Source: Arthrobacter sp. NicSoilC5 (lineage in GTDB: Bacteria > Actinomycetota > Actinomycetes > Actinomycetales > Micrococcaceae). From it: a stretch of 64,000 nt of DNA. The stretch spans positions 3,844,001 through 3,908,000 of the forward strand of contig NZ_AP024660.1 of assembly GCF_019977395.1 (NCBI RefSeq), in the 5' to 3' direction. Made by a program: the position numbers and the translations under genes. The first letter of the stretch is position 1. Each line of letters opens with the position of its first letter. Of this stretch, positions 7,685 through 17,242 are shown piece by piece. The notes beneath the pieces were generated by a model that worked only from the letters and a program-made list of their open reading frames with translations, did not search any database and was not told the origin of the DNA.

Positions 7685-10162
7685 TCACTGGCGCAGTTCC
7701 TCTGCGGCCTCGATATCGATGATGCGGTGCACGGACAGGACCCGTTCTGTGTCCTTGGCGGGATCGAAGACACGGACCCTGCCCCCGCTCACAGATAGCG
7801 GAACAACGACCTCCAGGCTGGCATTCCCCAGGCTGTCCACCACGTTCATATGGATCCGCTGCTTCAGCCGGATGGCCCTTTGCAGGGCCTCAAGCCCCAG
7901 CTGGGTGGCAGCCTCGCTGCCGGCAACGGCGCCGGGGTGGTGTCCGACGCCGGCGCCCGCCTGCCGCAGGACGCCCAGCTGGGCTTCAACCTCCTCCGCC
8001 GGGGGCGCCATCCGCGGGGCGGTGTAGACGGGGCGGGAGCTTTCCTGCGGCGTGGAAGGCCGGCGCAGGTGGGCCGCGGGTTCGGCCCCGTCCACGGACG
8101 GGGACAGTCCCAGGCTCCGGAGTGCGGCGGCCAGTTCGCGCGGCGGCGCCGATGAGGTCACAACCGTGGGTGACAGGCCGGCCAGGCCCAGCTGGGCGGC
8201 TTTCGGACCTGCCAGCAGCTCACGCAGGGCTGCTTCGTCGTCGCTTTGGATGAAGCTGGCGGCCTGGCCCACGCGGAGCCGGCCGTGCCGGGACGCTGTG
8301 TCTTCCACCAGGTACTCCAGCGGCTGCGGCACGGCGGTGGCTGAGTGTTCGCGAAGAAACGCCAGCAGGGCCGCGGCGTCGTAGCCGTGGTCGAGTGCCC
8401 GTTTGATGGACTCCGCGGAGAAGCGGTAGATGGTGGCCGGACCCTGCCCCTCGGCGTCGGCCATGACCAGGAGCTTTTCGGTCAGCGACGGTGCCAGGTA
8501 GCCGGGGGCCACAGCGGTCAGGTCCGCCTGCAGCAGCACATGGTTCAGGGCCGCAGGCAGGTGCTCGCCCAGGATGGCAAGGGCGGCATCAGGCTCGTCC
8601 TCGGCGACGGCGCTGCCCAGTTGGCTCAGGGCACCCGAACCCACCAGGCCCAGCATCTCCGCTTCGGCCAGGACCCCGCGGATCAGTGAGCTGAACCGCC
8701 GGGCCATCCGAGGCTGCGACCACTCCGCACGCTGCAGGACAGCGGCGGCGTCAAGGACGGGAGCGGCGCCGTCGGACGCGGCCGCCTGCTGGGTGAGCTC
8801 GTGCAGGATCTCCAGGATCCGTTTGCGGACCACTGGGGCGTCGGGCCGCTGCGCCCCGGCGGACAGTGCGGCGATGGTTGTTCCCGACGCCGACCGGCCG
8901 GCCGCCGCGCCCGGCGCCGAATTCACCGGCTGGCCCACCATGGACGGCACGCGCTCGCTGGCCAGCCACGCGTTCACCAGCCACAGCCATTGTTCCTGCC
9001 GGGGAAGGACCAGCCACTCCAGCTGCGGCGGCTGCACCCACGATGAGGAGTCGACGTCGAGCCGGATCAGCCCGGCCAGGCCGCACAGTTCCAGCAGCAG
9101 GCCTACCGCACCCTGGTCAATCCGCAGGTGCTCGGCCAGGCGGCGTATCTCGCGGACGCCCACACCTCCACTGCGCAGCGTGGCCAGCGGGTGTTCCCTG
9201 ACGGCATACAGCAGTTCCGAGACCAGCCGCAGGGTTTCCGAGATGGAGCTCAGGGCCGCATTCCTGCGCAGCGCCGCCGTGGTCCGGCCCAGCTCGGGGA
9301 CCGGTGGCGCCAGGGTGAAATCGTTGATGATCGCGCCACCGCGCAGGGCCAGCCCCACGCTGTGGGGCAGCTCCACGTGGGCGGCGTCCAGCGGAACCAG
9401 CAGCCCGCGGGCAAGGAGCCAGTCAACGGGCCCGACGTCGGCGCCCTCCGTGGTGACCGACGCTTTCCGCTGCGCCTGGGGGACGGCACCCATGGCCCAG
9501 TTCCGGAACCTGGCGAGCAGCGCCGTCGTCCGTTCCGGGGCGCCGGCGAGGATGTCCCTCAGCGCCTCCGGGGAGGAGGTCCAGTGCTGAAGGGCCAGGG
9601 CCGCCTCCATGGGCGTGGTGGCTTCGTGGATTGCGAACCCGCTGTGGTGCAGCTCGGAGACCAGCTGCACGGCGCGCTGGGCGAAGGCCGGCTGCAGGCG
9701 GACCAGCTCGGTATAGCTGCGGCCCAGGCCGGCCGGATAGATCCCCACCACGTCCTTGAGGGAGCCCACCGGGAGGTAGAACGGCCGGTCGGCGGCCGGG
9801 GAAGGGGTGCCGTGCGGGGGAGGGGCAGGGTGCACCAGGGCCAGCTCCTGCAGGGTGCCCAGGATTTGGGTGACGGTAGCCAGGGCGGAGCCGTGGATCA
9901 GTTTGTGCACTCCTTCAGCGGAGGCGCTGTGTCCGGTGTCGGTGTTGGTGCACAGATGGAGGGTTTCCAGGACCTGCATGTGCGGCCGGTCGAGCCGCTC
10001 CAGGGCGCGCTGGACGCTGACGCGGGAACTGGCGCGTGCCGCCAGTGCGGCAAAGTCCGGCACGGATGGGGATATGAGGTCCGGCCGCGCGGCGAACAGG
10101 GCCCGCAACGAATCGTCGCTGCGTGCCTCCAGGTCCTTGCCAAGCGCGCGAATGAGGGACAT
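7685..10162 (-). CDS. Helicase-associated domain protein (partner of XPB)
   Basis: A large, mostly helical soluble protein of 825 residues of the actinobacterial family annotated as helicase C-terminal/XPB3-like domain protein. It opens with MSLIRALGKDLEARSDDSLRALFAARPDL, typical of the family, and includes winged-helix-like segments, for example VGVREIRRLAEHLRIDQGAVGLLLELC. No Walker motifs are present, so it is not itself a helicase. The C-terminus (RIHMNVVDSLGNAS... AEELRQ) resembles a WYL-like beta module. It lies immediately upstream of the XPB gene on the same strand, suggesting a complex or co-regulation. The start lacks a strong ribosome site. Confidence 0.8.
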   Translation of the reverse strand: MSLIRALGKDLEARSDDSLRALFAARPDLISPSVPDFAALAARASSRVSVQRALERLDRPHMQVLETLHLCTNTDTGHSASAEGVHKLIHGSALATVTQILGTLQELALVHPAPPPHGTPSPAADRPFYLPVGSLKDVVGIYPAGLGRSYTELVRLQPAFAQRAVQLVSELHHSGFAIHEATTPMEAALALQHWTSSPEALRDILAGAPERTTALLARFRNWAMGAVPQAQRKASVTTEGADVGPVDWLLARGLLVPLDAAHVELPHSVGLALRGGAIINDFTLAPPVPELGRTTAALRRNAALSSISETLRLVSELLYAVREHPLATLRSGGVGVREIRRLAEHLRIDQGAVGLLLELCGLAGLIRLDVDSSSWVQPPQLEWLVLPRQEQWLWLVNAWLASERVPSMVGQPVNSAPGAAAGRSASGTTIAALSAGAQRPDAPVVRKRILEILHELTQQAAASDGAAPVLDAAAVLQRAEWSQPRMARRFSSLIRGVLAEAEMLGLVGSGALSQLGSAVAEDEPDAALAILGEHLPAALNHVLLQADLTAVAPGYLAPSLTEKLLVMADAEGQGPATIYRFSAESIKRALDHGYDAAALLAFLREHSATAVPQPLEYLVEDTASRHGRLRVGQAASFIQSDDEAALRELLAGPKAAQLGLAGLSPTVVTSSAPPRELAAALRSLGLSPSVDGAEPAAHLRRPSTPQESSRPVYTAPRMAPPAEEVEAQLGVLRQAGAGVGHHPGAVAGSEAATQLGLEALQRAIRLKQRIHMNVVDSLGNASLEVVVPLSVSGGRVRVFDPAKDTERVLSVHRIIDIEAAEELRQ

Positions 10163-10172
10163 CAGTCCAACG

Positions 10173-10406
10173 TTACCGCTGCTGCGCCCTTCCCGCCCGC
10201 CGCCGGGCGGCAACACCGTCCAGGACCAGCAGGAGCATCAGGATGAAGGCCACCGGCAGGCCGTAAAGCGCGGTGTAGGTGATCCAGGCAGGAGCTACCG
10301 AGCCGGCGAAGGCAAGCGCCATGACAGCTGCCACGGCTATCAGGGACAGCACGGCAACAACTGCAGCGAGGACCATCAACGGCCGCCGGTAACGCGAGGG
10401 AGTCAT
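10173..10406 (-). CDS. Small two-helix membrane protein
   Basis: A 77-residue protein with two predicted membrane helices (about 9-36 and 45-65) and a basic C-terminal tail (ARRRAGRAQQR). Family not recognised, though small proteins of this shape are common in Arthrobacter relatives. It lies 10 bp upstream of the helicase-associated gene on the same strand and is likely transcribed with it. No obvious Shine-Dalgarno site precedes the ATG. Function unknown. Confidence 0.6.
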   Translation of the reverse strand: MTPSRYRRPLMVLAAVVAVLSLIAVAAVMALAFAGSVAPAWITYTALYGLPVAFILMLLLVLDGVAARRRAGRAQQR

Positions 10407-10630
10407 GGACGCAACGCTACCGCGCCCGCAGCGGTGCGGGTAAAAGCCGGGGCCTTGCGCCTGCGGCGGAACAGTGCTGCCCAAAGCATCAATAGGCCAT
10501 GCGGCAGGATAACCTTGAAGCATACAGACCAACACGGTTTCCGTTTGCCATACCCTGAACCCGCACAACAATGCGGATGCGGTGGCAGCCGGCCGTGTCT
10601 CATGACAGCAGAACGAAGAAGGTTGATTAC

Positions 10631-11014
10631 GTGCCTACCGGCAAGGTCAAGTGGTATGACAAGGACAAGGGCTTTGGGTTCCTAGCGGGCGAAGACGGCC
10701 AGGAGGTTTTCCTGCCCAAGTCATCGTTGCCCGAGGGCGTCACGGAGCTGAAGGCCGGCACCCGGGTGGAGTTCGGAGTAGCTGACGGGCGCAAGGGCGC
10801 CCAGGCACTGGGCCTGCGGGTGCTGGACAAGACGCCATCCATTGCCAAGGCCAAGCGTCCCAGCGCCAAGGACCTCGCCCCGCTGGTGCAGGACCTGGTG
10901 ACCGTCCTGGACAACCTGTCCGGGACCCTGTCCAAGGGCAAGTACCCGGACGGCAACAAGGGCAAGGCCATTGCTGCCGCCCTGCGCAAGGTCGCCGACG
11001 AGCTGGACGTTTAG
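10631..11014 (+). CDS. Cold shock protein with helical C-terminal extension
   Basis: Residues 1-65 form a cold-shock domain: GKVKWYDKDKGFGFL carries RNP1 (K-G-F-G-F) and VFLPKSSL stands at the RNP2 position, where VFVHFSAI is usual, so one aromatic contact is replaced by proline and lysine. A C-terminal extension of about 60 residues (KAKRPSAKDLAPLVQDLVTVLDNLSG...LRKVADELDV) is charged and helical; classic CspA proteins stop near 70. The GTG start follows AGAAGG by eight bases. It should bind single-stranded RNA or DNA. It is followed after 6 bp by the DUF3027 gene, an arrangement conserved in actinobacteria. Confidence 0.85.
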   Translation: MPTGKVKWYDKDKGFGFLAGEDGQEVFLPKSSLPEGVTELKAGTRVEFGVADGRKGAQALGLRVLDKTPSIAKAKRPSAKDLAPLVQDLVTVLDNLSGTLSKGKYPDGNKGKAIAAALRKVADELDV

Positions 11015-11020
11015 GCGCCC

Positions 11021-11566
11021 ATGACTCCCGATTCTGAACAGCTGGGCACGCCAGTGCAGGAGCAGGCCGCCAAGACTCCGGCCAAGCGCAAGGCCGGCGT
11101 GCCCGTGTGGCGCACAGGCAAGCCGGACGCCTTCCTGGCCGCGGCGGTGGACACTGCCCGGACCGCGTTGGAGGGCATCACGCCGGCGGCCACCATTGGC
11201 CCGCACCTGGCGGCCAAGAGCGAGGGCGACCGGCTGGTCACGCACCTGTTCGAGTCGAGGCTGCCCGGCTACGCAGGGTGGCAGTGGTACGCGGTGCTGA
11301 CCCGCAACTCGCGCTCCAAGGTGGTTACGGTCAATGAGCTGGGCCTGCTGCCGTCCGAGGATTCGATCCTCGCCCCCGAGTGGGTGCCCTGGGCCGAACG
11401 CGTCCGCCCTGAGGACCAGCAGCAGGAGTCCGAAGCAGACGCCCCTGAAGCGAATGCCCCTGAAACGGACAGCCCTGAAGTTGACGCCCCTGCAGGGTAT
11501 GGCCAGGAATCAGCGGAAGAGGCCCGGGATTCGACGGACGACGCCGGCACCCAGGCAGGAGCCTGA
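11021..11566 (+). CDS. DUF3027 family protein
   Basis: A 181-residue protein whose central part (DTARTALEGITPAATIGPHLAAKSEGDRLVTHLFESRLPGYAGWQWYAVLTRNSRSKVVTVNELGLLP) is diagnostic of DUF3027, a family of unknown function in actinobacteria. It is directly downstream of the cold-shock gene and most likely co-translated with it. The C-terminus is an acidic tail containing a degenerate tandem repeat (DAPEANAPETDSPEVDAP), seen in the DNA as repeated GCCCCTGAAG-like units at about 11440-11495. Repeat number could vary between strains. Confidence 0.85.
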   Translation: MTPDSEQLGTPVQEQAAKTPAKRKAGVPVWRTGKPDAFLAAAVDTARTALEGITPAATIGPHLAAKSEGDRLVTHLFESRLPGYAGWQWYAVLTRNSRSKVVTVNELGLLPSEDSILAPEWVPWAERVRPEDQQQESEADAPEANAPETDSPEVDAPAGYGQESAEEARDSTDDAGTQAGA

Positions 11567-11611
11567 CCGCACCTCCGCCGGGAAACCGGCCACCCCCTGG
11601 CCGGGGACAAC

Positions 11612-11651
11612 GAAAAACGGCGCCGTCCGGGAAGAACCCGGGCGGCGCCGT
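11612..11651 (-). terminator. Rho-independent terminator of serC
   Basis: An inverted repeat (ACGGCGCCGtCCGGG with CCCGGgCGGCGCCGT) closes an AAGAA loop and, read leftward, is followed by TTTTT. It lies 30 bp after the serC stop codon. Confidence 0.8.
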
Positions 11652-11680
11652 CGTACGTTATGCGTACGTGCAGGCCGTGC

Positions 11681-13033
<1,353 letters not shown>

Positions 13034-13106
13034 CCCGGACTACCTCGCGGGAACAGAGCGGTACGGTGGGACAACGCAAGGTACTGCGCTCGAGGAGCTG
13101 AGCTGG

Positions 13107-13808
13107 ATGACGGATCTGATCGACACTACGGAGATGTACCTCAGGACCATCCTGGAGCTTGAGGAAGAAAACATCGTTGCCCTTCGGGCCCGTATCGCCG
13201 AGCGTCTGCGCCACTCCGGCCCCACGGTGTCCCAGACCATCGGCAGGATGGAACGCGACGGACTCGTCGTCGTCTCCGGCGACAGGCACCTGGAACTTAC
13301 GGACACGGGCCGCAAGCGGGCCACCGAGGTCATGCGCAAGCACCGGCTGGCCGAACGCCTGCTGGCTGACGTCATCGGTTTGGACTGGGCCTACGTGCAC
13401 GACGAAGCCTGCCGCTGGGAACACGTCATGAGCGAGCGCGTTGAGCGGCGCATCTACGAGATGCTGGACCACCCCACCGAATCGCCCTACGGCAACCCGA
13501 TCCCCGGCCTCGCCGCCCTGGGCGGACAGCCGGCCACCGGCTTCGCCGACGCGGTCATCAGCCTGGTGGAGGCCATGAAGGGCTACGGCCCCGCCTCTGC
13601 CGTGACCATCAGCCGGCTGGCCGAACCCATCCAGGTGGAGCCCGAACTGCTGGCGCAGCTGGACGAAGGCGGGATCCGGCCCGGCGCCGCCGTTGCGCTG
13701 GAACGCGTGGGAGATTACATCTCCGTGCGGGTGTCCGGAATCGAAGGGGCACTGGAGCTGCCGCCCGAGGTTGCCGCGCATGTTTTTGTCGCCGTCACCC
13801 AGCCCTGA
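13107..13808 (+). CDS. ideR: Iron-dependent repressor IdeR/DtxR
   Basis: A 233-residue metal-dependent repressor. The N-terminal winged helix (1-70, MTDLIDTTEMYLRTILELEEE) is followed by the dimerisation domain and an SH3-like C-terminal domain. All seven ligands of DtxR sit at the canonical numbers: M10, C102, E105, H106 (primary site) and H79, E83, H98 (ancillary site). This supports Fe(II)-activated repression of iron uptake genes rather than an MntR-type manganese role. GAGGAG lies about eight bases before the ATG. The gene is monocistronic, and an operator-like palindrome overlaps its presumed promoter. Confidence 0.93.
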   Translation: MTDLIDTTEMYLRTILELEEENIVALRARIAERLRHSGPTVSQTIGRMERDGLVVVSGDRHLELTDTGRKRATEVMRKHRLAERLLADVIGLDWAYVHDEACRWEHVMSERVERRIYEMLDHPTESPYGNPIPGLAALGGQPATGFADAVISLVEAMKGYGPASAVTISRLAEPIQVEPELLAQLDEGGIRPGAAVALERVGDYISVRVSGIEGALELPPEVAAHVFVAVTQP

Positions 13809-13856
13809 GCCGCGCCTCATACCCCAGCGAAGCGCTTCCACGCAAAGATAACGGAA

Positions 13857-13886
13857 TTGTTACCTAGGGTCTTAAGGCCCTATAGT
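13857..13886 (+). promoter_or_regulatory. Promoter of the first riboswitch/M23 peptidase unit
   Basis: TTGTTA (13857-13862), an 18-base spacer and TATAGT (13881-13886) form a good sigma-70-type promoter. Transcription would start near 13893, giving a leader of about 270 bases that contains the c-di-AMP riboswitch. Confidence 0.6.
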
Positions 13887-13925
13887 GGAACCAATCGTTG
13901 ATACTTAAGCGTTACCCGATCCGGA

Positions 13926-14145
13926 GCCGAGCTCTGCCAGCGGATCGGGTGCATGAGTCGTTACTGGCAGAGGCGGGGGAACCACAATTGGCAGCGGGGG
14001 ACTGCCTTGGGGTGAAGTCCGTCAGCAGCAAGCCTCTCCAGTGAAGGATTCTTCCGGGAATACCCCTGTGCAGAAGCTTGCCCATGACGGGCCGGGTCTT
14101 TGATCTCTCTGACCCGAATCCGACAGCTAACTCCGCAGGCTTTTC
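13926..14145 (+). promoter_or_regulatory. Cyclic di-AMP riboswitch (ydaO-yuaA), first copy
   Basis: This leader contains the conserved ydaO blocks in order: CGGGGGAACCA (13974-13984), GGGGTGAA (14009-14016) and CCGAATCCGACAGCTAACTC with the following CGCAGGC (14114-14140). The segments GCTCTGCCAG and CTGGCAGAGG form a helix in front of the GGGGGAACC core. In actinobacteria this riboswitch binds cyclic di-AMP and switches off cell-wall hydrolase genes. It accounts for most of the 353-bp gap between ideR and the M23 peptidase gene. Outer boundaries are approximate. Confidence 0.88.
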
Positions 14146-14161
14146 CAGAGAGGAACCCTTC

Positions 14162-14989
14162 TTGACCATGCAGACCTCCCGGGGCCGCCGCCGCGCGGCA
14201 GGCCCCCCTTCGGCACCGCGGGTTGTCGAAGATGTCGCAGCGGAGCGCCCCCGCGATCTGCATCGTGACGCGCGCCGCCGCCGGGGTCCGTTCCGGCAGG
14301 TGACGGAGTTTGCCGCCGCCAGCGGCATCGGCCAGAAAGCCGGAATCGCCCTGGCCGCCACCGGTCTGGTGCTGACGGTCACGGTGCCCGCCACCAGCCC
14401 CGTCATGGCCACCGATGCCGCCGGCAACGCGCCACTGGCAGCTTCCGCCGTCAGTCCGCAGCCCCAGATTTCCGCTGATATCGGCGCCCAGATCGACTTC
14501 AGCCGCTCGGCAGTGGTGACCCAGGCCGACCCCGACGGGAAGCTGAAGCAGCTCCTGAGCGCCCAGTCCGCCGGCTCCGTCACGCGGGCCGCCTCGGCCG
14601 GCACCCTGGCCGCACCGCTGGCATCCCTCACCACCGCGTCGCCCTTTGGCTACCGGGTGAGCCCCATCACCGGCGGCTCCGGAGACTTCCACCGCGGCCA
14701 GGACTTCGTGGCGCAGTGCGGAACGTCCGTCCTGGCGGCCGCAACCGGCACCGTGACCTTCGCAGGCTGGCACCAGTACGGCGGTGGGAACCGGGTGGTC
14801 ATCGATCACGGCAATGGGCTGGAGACCACCTACAACCACCTGTCGTCGTTCAACGTCAAGGTCGGACAGACCGTCTCCCGCGGCGAGGTCGTGGCGCTCA
14901 GCGGCACCACGGGCGCCTCCACCGGCTGCCACCTGCACTTTGAGGTCCAGGTCAACGGCGAAGTGGTCGATCCCATGGGCTGGCTGTAA
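14162..14989 (+). CDS. Secreted M23 family (LytM-like) peptidase
   Basis: A cell-wall endopeptidase of 275 residues. A basic N-terminus and one hydrophobic segment (about 58-78) act as signal or anchor, ending near VMATDAAG. A low-complexity region follows, then the peptidase M23 domain (about 165-275) with zinc ligands H177 and D181 (FHRGQD) and H259 of the HLH motif (257-259). The TTG start was preferred because GAGAGGAACCCTTC precedes it with the same spacing as in front of the GTG of the next riboswitch-controlled gene. An ATG two codons later is the alternative. It should cleave peptidoglycan cross-links under c-di-AMP control. Confidence 0.88.
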   Translation: MTMQTSRGRRRAAGPPSAPRVVEDVAAERPRDLHRDARRRRGPFRQVTEFAAASGIGQKAGIALAATGLVLTVTVPATSPVMATDAAGNAPLAASAVSPQPQISADIGAQIDFSRSAVVTQADPDGKLKQLLSAQSAGSVTRAASAGTLAAPLASLTTASPFGYRVSPITGGSGDFHRGQDFVAQCGTSVLAAATGTVTFAGWHQYGGGNRVVIDHGNGLETTYNHLSSFNVKVGQTVSRGEVVALSGTTGASTGCHLHFEVQVNGEVVDPMGWL

Positions 14990-15074
14990 CCGAATGAGTG
15001 TGCACTCTCAGATCGCAGTGACCTGCCGTGACCTGAATGTGACATTGAAACAAAACTGCTGTACCGTCTAACTC

Positions 15075-15099
15075 GCGTCAACTTTTCCGAAGTTGACGC
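15075..15099 (+). terminator. Hairpin after the M23 gene
   Basis: GCGTCAACT and AGTTGACGC form a perfect 9-bp stem with a 7-base loop. It could terminate the M23 transcript, or lie at the very start of the next leader, since TTGAAA (15045-15050) and CTAACT (15068-15073) form a possible promoter just before it. No T-run follows. Confidence 0.4.
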
Positions 15100-15111
15100 T
15101 CTTGAGTGGAT

Positions 15112-15290
15112 TGCCTAACTCTGCCACCGCTCAAGGTCCGTTCGCATTTCATCGTCTGGCAGGGGCGGGGGAACCAATTTTGGCCTTCATTTCCTGAAGG
15201 CCTTGGGGTTAAGTCATGAGCTTCCCAGGAAGCAGAGTGGCCGGGTGACTCCCATCCGAATCCGACAGCTCACCTCGCAGGCATTGGGAG
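15112..15290 (+). promoter_or_regulatory. Cyclic di-AMP riboswitch (ydaO-yuaA), second copy
   Basis: A second leader with the same ordered blocks: CGGGGGAACCA (15166-15176), TTGGGGTTAAG (15203-15213, one base different from the GGGGTGAA of copy one) and CCGAATCCGACAGCTCACCT with the following CGCAGGC (15256-15282). CTGCCA and TGGCAG flank the first core as in copy one. It fills most of the 312-bp gap before the first NlpC/P60 gene and ends about 12 bases before its ribosome site. Boundaries are approximate. Confidence 0.87.
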
Positions 15291-15301
15291 AGGCTACCTT
15301 C

Positions 15302-16048
15302 GTGTCTTCACGCCATCATTCTGCGCGCCACCGTGCGCAAACGGTTCGCACCAACCCCCTGGACGCCGTGTCCAAGGCCGTCAGTGCAAATGCCGGGACC
15401 GTAGGCCGCCAGGCTGCCGTTGTGGCAGCCGCATCGGGCCTTATCCTGAGCATGGGCCTGCCCGCCACCGCAGCTGACACCACCGCCGGTGTCTCCGCAT
15501 CCACCGAGTCCGGTTCGGCCCAAACGGCCCTCGCCGTCACCGCCGCCCCCACGGCCACGGTTTCCTTCGAGCGTCCCGCCGTCAAGACCACCGCAGCTCC
15601 AAAGGTGGAAGCGGTGCGTCCCCAGTCCACCGCACCGGCCGTGCGCGACGCCGCTGCCACCGCAGGCCAGGATGCTGCCCCTGCCGCCAAGGCTGCCGAG
15701 ACTGTCTCCGCCGCAACCTCCGGTATTGCAGCAATCGCCTACACCGGCATTGGCCACTCCTACGTCTGGGGCGGCACCAGCCCCGTCACCGGCTGGGACT
15801 GCTCCGGGTTCGTCCAGTGGGTCTACGCCCAGGCCGGCATCAGCATCCCCCGCACCAACGCGTGGAACATCATGACCCCCACCTCCACCCCGCAGCCGGG
15901 CGATCTTGTGGTCCAGAACGGCGGCGCGCACGTGGGCATCTACGTCGGCAACGGCATGATGGTCAGCGCACTCAACCCTTCCCAGGGCACGCTGCTCCAC
16001 TCGCCTGCAGCCACCGGTACCTCGTCGTACTACCACCTCAACAAGTAG
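15302..16048 (+). CDS. Secreted NlpC/P60 peptidoglycan hydrolase
   Basis: A 248-residue exported D,L-endopeptidase. The N-terminal module (RHRAQTV...VSKAVSANAGTVGRQAAVVAAASGLILSMGLPATAAD) is a signal sequence with a cleavage-like ATAAD at about 58. An Ala/Thr-rich spacer follows, then an NlpC/P60 domain (about 140-248) with catalytic C167 (GWDCSGFVQW) and H210 (GGAHVGIYVG). The GTG start follows GAGAGG with the same spacing as in the M23 gene. It is controlled by the second c-di-AMP riboswitch and has a close paralogue immediately downstream. Confidence 0.9.
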   Translation: MSSRHHSARHRAQTVRTNPLDAVSKAVSANAGTVGRQAAVVAAASGLILSMGLPATAADTTAGVSASTESGSAQTALAVTAAPTATVSFERPAVKTTAAPKVEAVRPQSTAPAVRDAAATAGQDAAPAAKAAETVSAATSGIAAIAYTGIGHSYVWGGTSPVTGWDCSGFVQWVYAQAGISIPRTNAWNIMTPTSTPQPGDLVVQNGGAHVGIYVGNGMMVSALNPSQGTLLHSPAATGTSSYYHLNK

Positions 16049-16051
16049 TTC

Positions 16052-16096
16052 TTGGGCTTCACGCTCCAAGGGCTATTTCTTTGCCCAAAGCTTTTT
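16052..16096 (+). terminator. Probable terminator after the first NlpC/P60 gene
   Basis: TTGGGC (16052-16057) pairs with GCCCAA (16083-16088), with an alternative inner GGGC/GCCC pairing. It is followed by AGCTTTTT, giving a five-base T-run at 16092-16096. Confidence 0.5.
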
Positions 16097-16120
16097 CGCT
16101 AGAAACCACATCCCCGTTCG

Positions 16121-16157
16121 GGATGCGCCGGCGTACCCCCAAGATGCCGGCGCATCC
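16121..16157 (+). promoter_or_regulatory. Strong hairpin in the leader of the second NlpC/P60 gene
   Basis: GGATGCGCCGGC (16121-16132) and GCCGGCGCATCC (16146-16157) form a perfect 12-bp stem with a 13-base loop, 56 bp before the start codon. There is no T-run and no riboswitch signature. It may be a regulatory or mRNA-stability element. Confidence 0.45.
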
Positions 16158-16212
16158 AGCTTCCCTTTGCCTGCCTACACGCGGTTCGAAGGAAAAACGA
16201 AAGAGAGAACTG

Positions 16213-16977
16213 ATGACGACTCGTGCTACCGCACGGCACCGCGCCGAGGTCACCAAAACCAACTCGATCTCTGTCATTGCCAAAGCTGTCAGCGACAACG
16301 CCGGTGGCATGGGCCGCCAGGCTGCTGTCATCGCTGCTGCTTCCGGCCTGGTCCTGACCAGCGGCATTGCGGCCAACGCCGCCGACACCAACGTCAAGCG
16401 CGATTCCGCTCCCGCGTCCCAGATGGAAGTTGAATCCGTCGTCGACGCCCCGATCTCCGCGGCTTCCACCATTGCCATCAGCTACGAGAAGCCTGCCGTT
16501 ACCACCACGCCGGCTCCCGTCGCCGAGCCTGAGCCCGAGGTTCAGGTACAGGAAGCTGCACCTGCCGCCCAGCCGGCTGCTCCCAAGGTCACCGCCAAGG
16601 TTGCCACGGCTGCCGCTCCGGCCGCCCCTGCAGCCCAGGCTTCGGCCAGCGGCAAGGGTGCTGCCATCCTGTCCGCAGCCTACGCACAGCTCGGTGTCAT
16701 GCAGGACTGCACCATGCTGGTGACCAACTCCCTGGCCGCCGTGGGCATCCACTTCCACGACTGGCCGGCCGGTTACCTGTCCCTGGGCCGCACCGTGAGT
16801 GCAGCCGAAGCGCAGCCGGGCGACCTTATCTACTACGCCAACGGCGGCTCGGGCATGGCCCACATCGCTGTGTACGCCGGCAACGGCATGGCCGTCCACG
16901 GTGGCTACAACGGAAACCAGACCGTGGTCTTCAGCGCGAACGTGGGTTCCGGCCCCGTCTTCATCCGCGTCAACTAA
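16213..16977 (+). CDS. Secreted NlpC/P60-like hydrolase, paralogue without riboswitch
   Basis: A 254-residue exported protein. Its N-terminus (RHRAEVTKTNSISVIAKAVSDN and the following GRQAAVIAAASGLVLTSGIAANAAD) is clearly paralogous to that of the gene before it, followed by an Ala/Pro-rich spacer (about 95-145). The C-terminal domain has the NlpC/P60 layout with C166 (MQDCTMLVTN; the usual Cys-Ser is Cys-Thr) and H217 (GMAHIAVYAG). AGAGAG precedes the ATG. Unlike its two upstream neighbours it has no c-di-AMP riboswitch, only a strong hairpin in the leader. Hydrolase specificity may differ from the first paralogue because the segment after the cysteine is divergent. Confidence 0.82.
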   Translation: MTTRATARHRAEVTKTNSISVIAKAVSDNAGGMGRQAAVIAAASGLVLTSGIAANAADTNVKRDSAPASQMEVESVVDAPISAASTIAISYEKPAVTTTPAPVAEPEPEVQVQEAAPAAQPAAPKVTAKVATAAAPAAPAAQASASGKGAAILSAAYAQLGVMQDCTMLVTNSLAAVGIHFHDWPAGYLSLGRTVSAAEAQPGDLIYYANGGSGMAHIAVYAGNGMAVHGGYNGNQTVVFSANVGSGPVFIRVN

Positions 16978-17020
16978 TAATTCCAGTGGCTGCCTGATCC
17001 AGCGCCGGCCGCGAATTGGG

Positions 17021-17060
17021 CAAGGGACCCCCGCCATCAGGCGGGGGTCCCTTGCGTCTT
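17021..17060 (+). terminator. Terminator after the NlpC/P60 cluster
   Basis: A perfect 15-bp stem (17021-17035 with 17040-17054, containing GGGACCCCCGC and its complement) closes a 4-base loop and is followed by CGTCTTAAT. Together with about 180 bp lacking recognisable features it fills the gap before the HNH gene. Confidence 0.8.
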
Positions 17061-17242
17061 AATGGGCTTCTCCAGTGGAGCCCTTGCCCTTCCCGTCTTC
17101 GGGCCCGGTTCGGCTCCGGGACGGCGATTACCTGATTCTGCATTTCTTTGTTTACTCTTGTGATGTCGATCCATAGCCCGGACATGCCGAGGGCAGCCGG
17201 CCCTCGTGCCCCTGACGGGTGCGGCCGTGAAGAGGTAAGTGC

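Noticed and set aside
15075..15099. GCGTCAACT/AGTTGACGC as a separate regulatory operator
   Set aside because: Its place after the M23 gene and next to the leader start is better explained by a terminator or leader hairpin; no matching second site was found.
17064..17083. GGGCTTCTCCAGTGGAGCCC as a second terminator before the HNH gene
   Set aside because: The stem is imperfect, has no T-run and follows a much stronger terminator by only a few bases.
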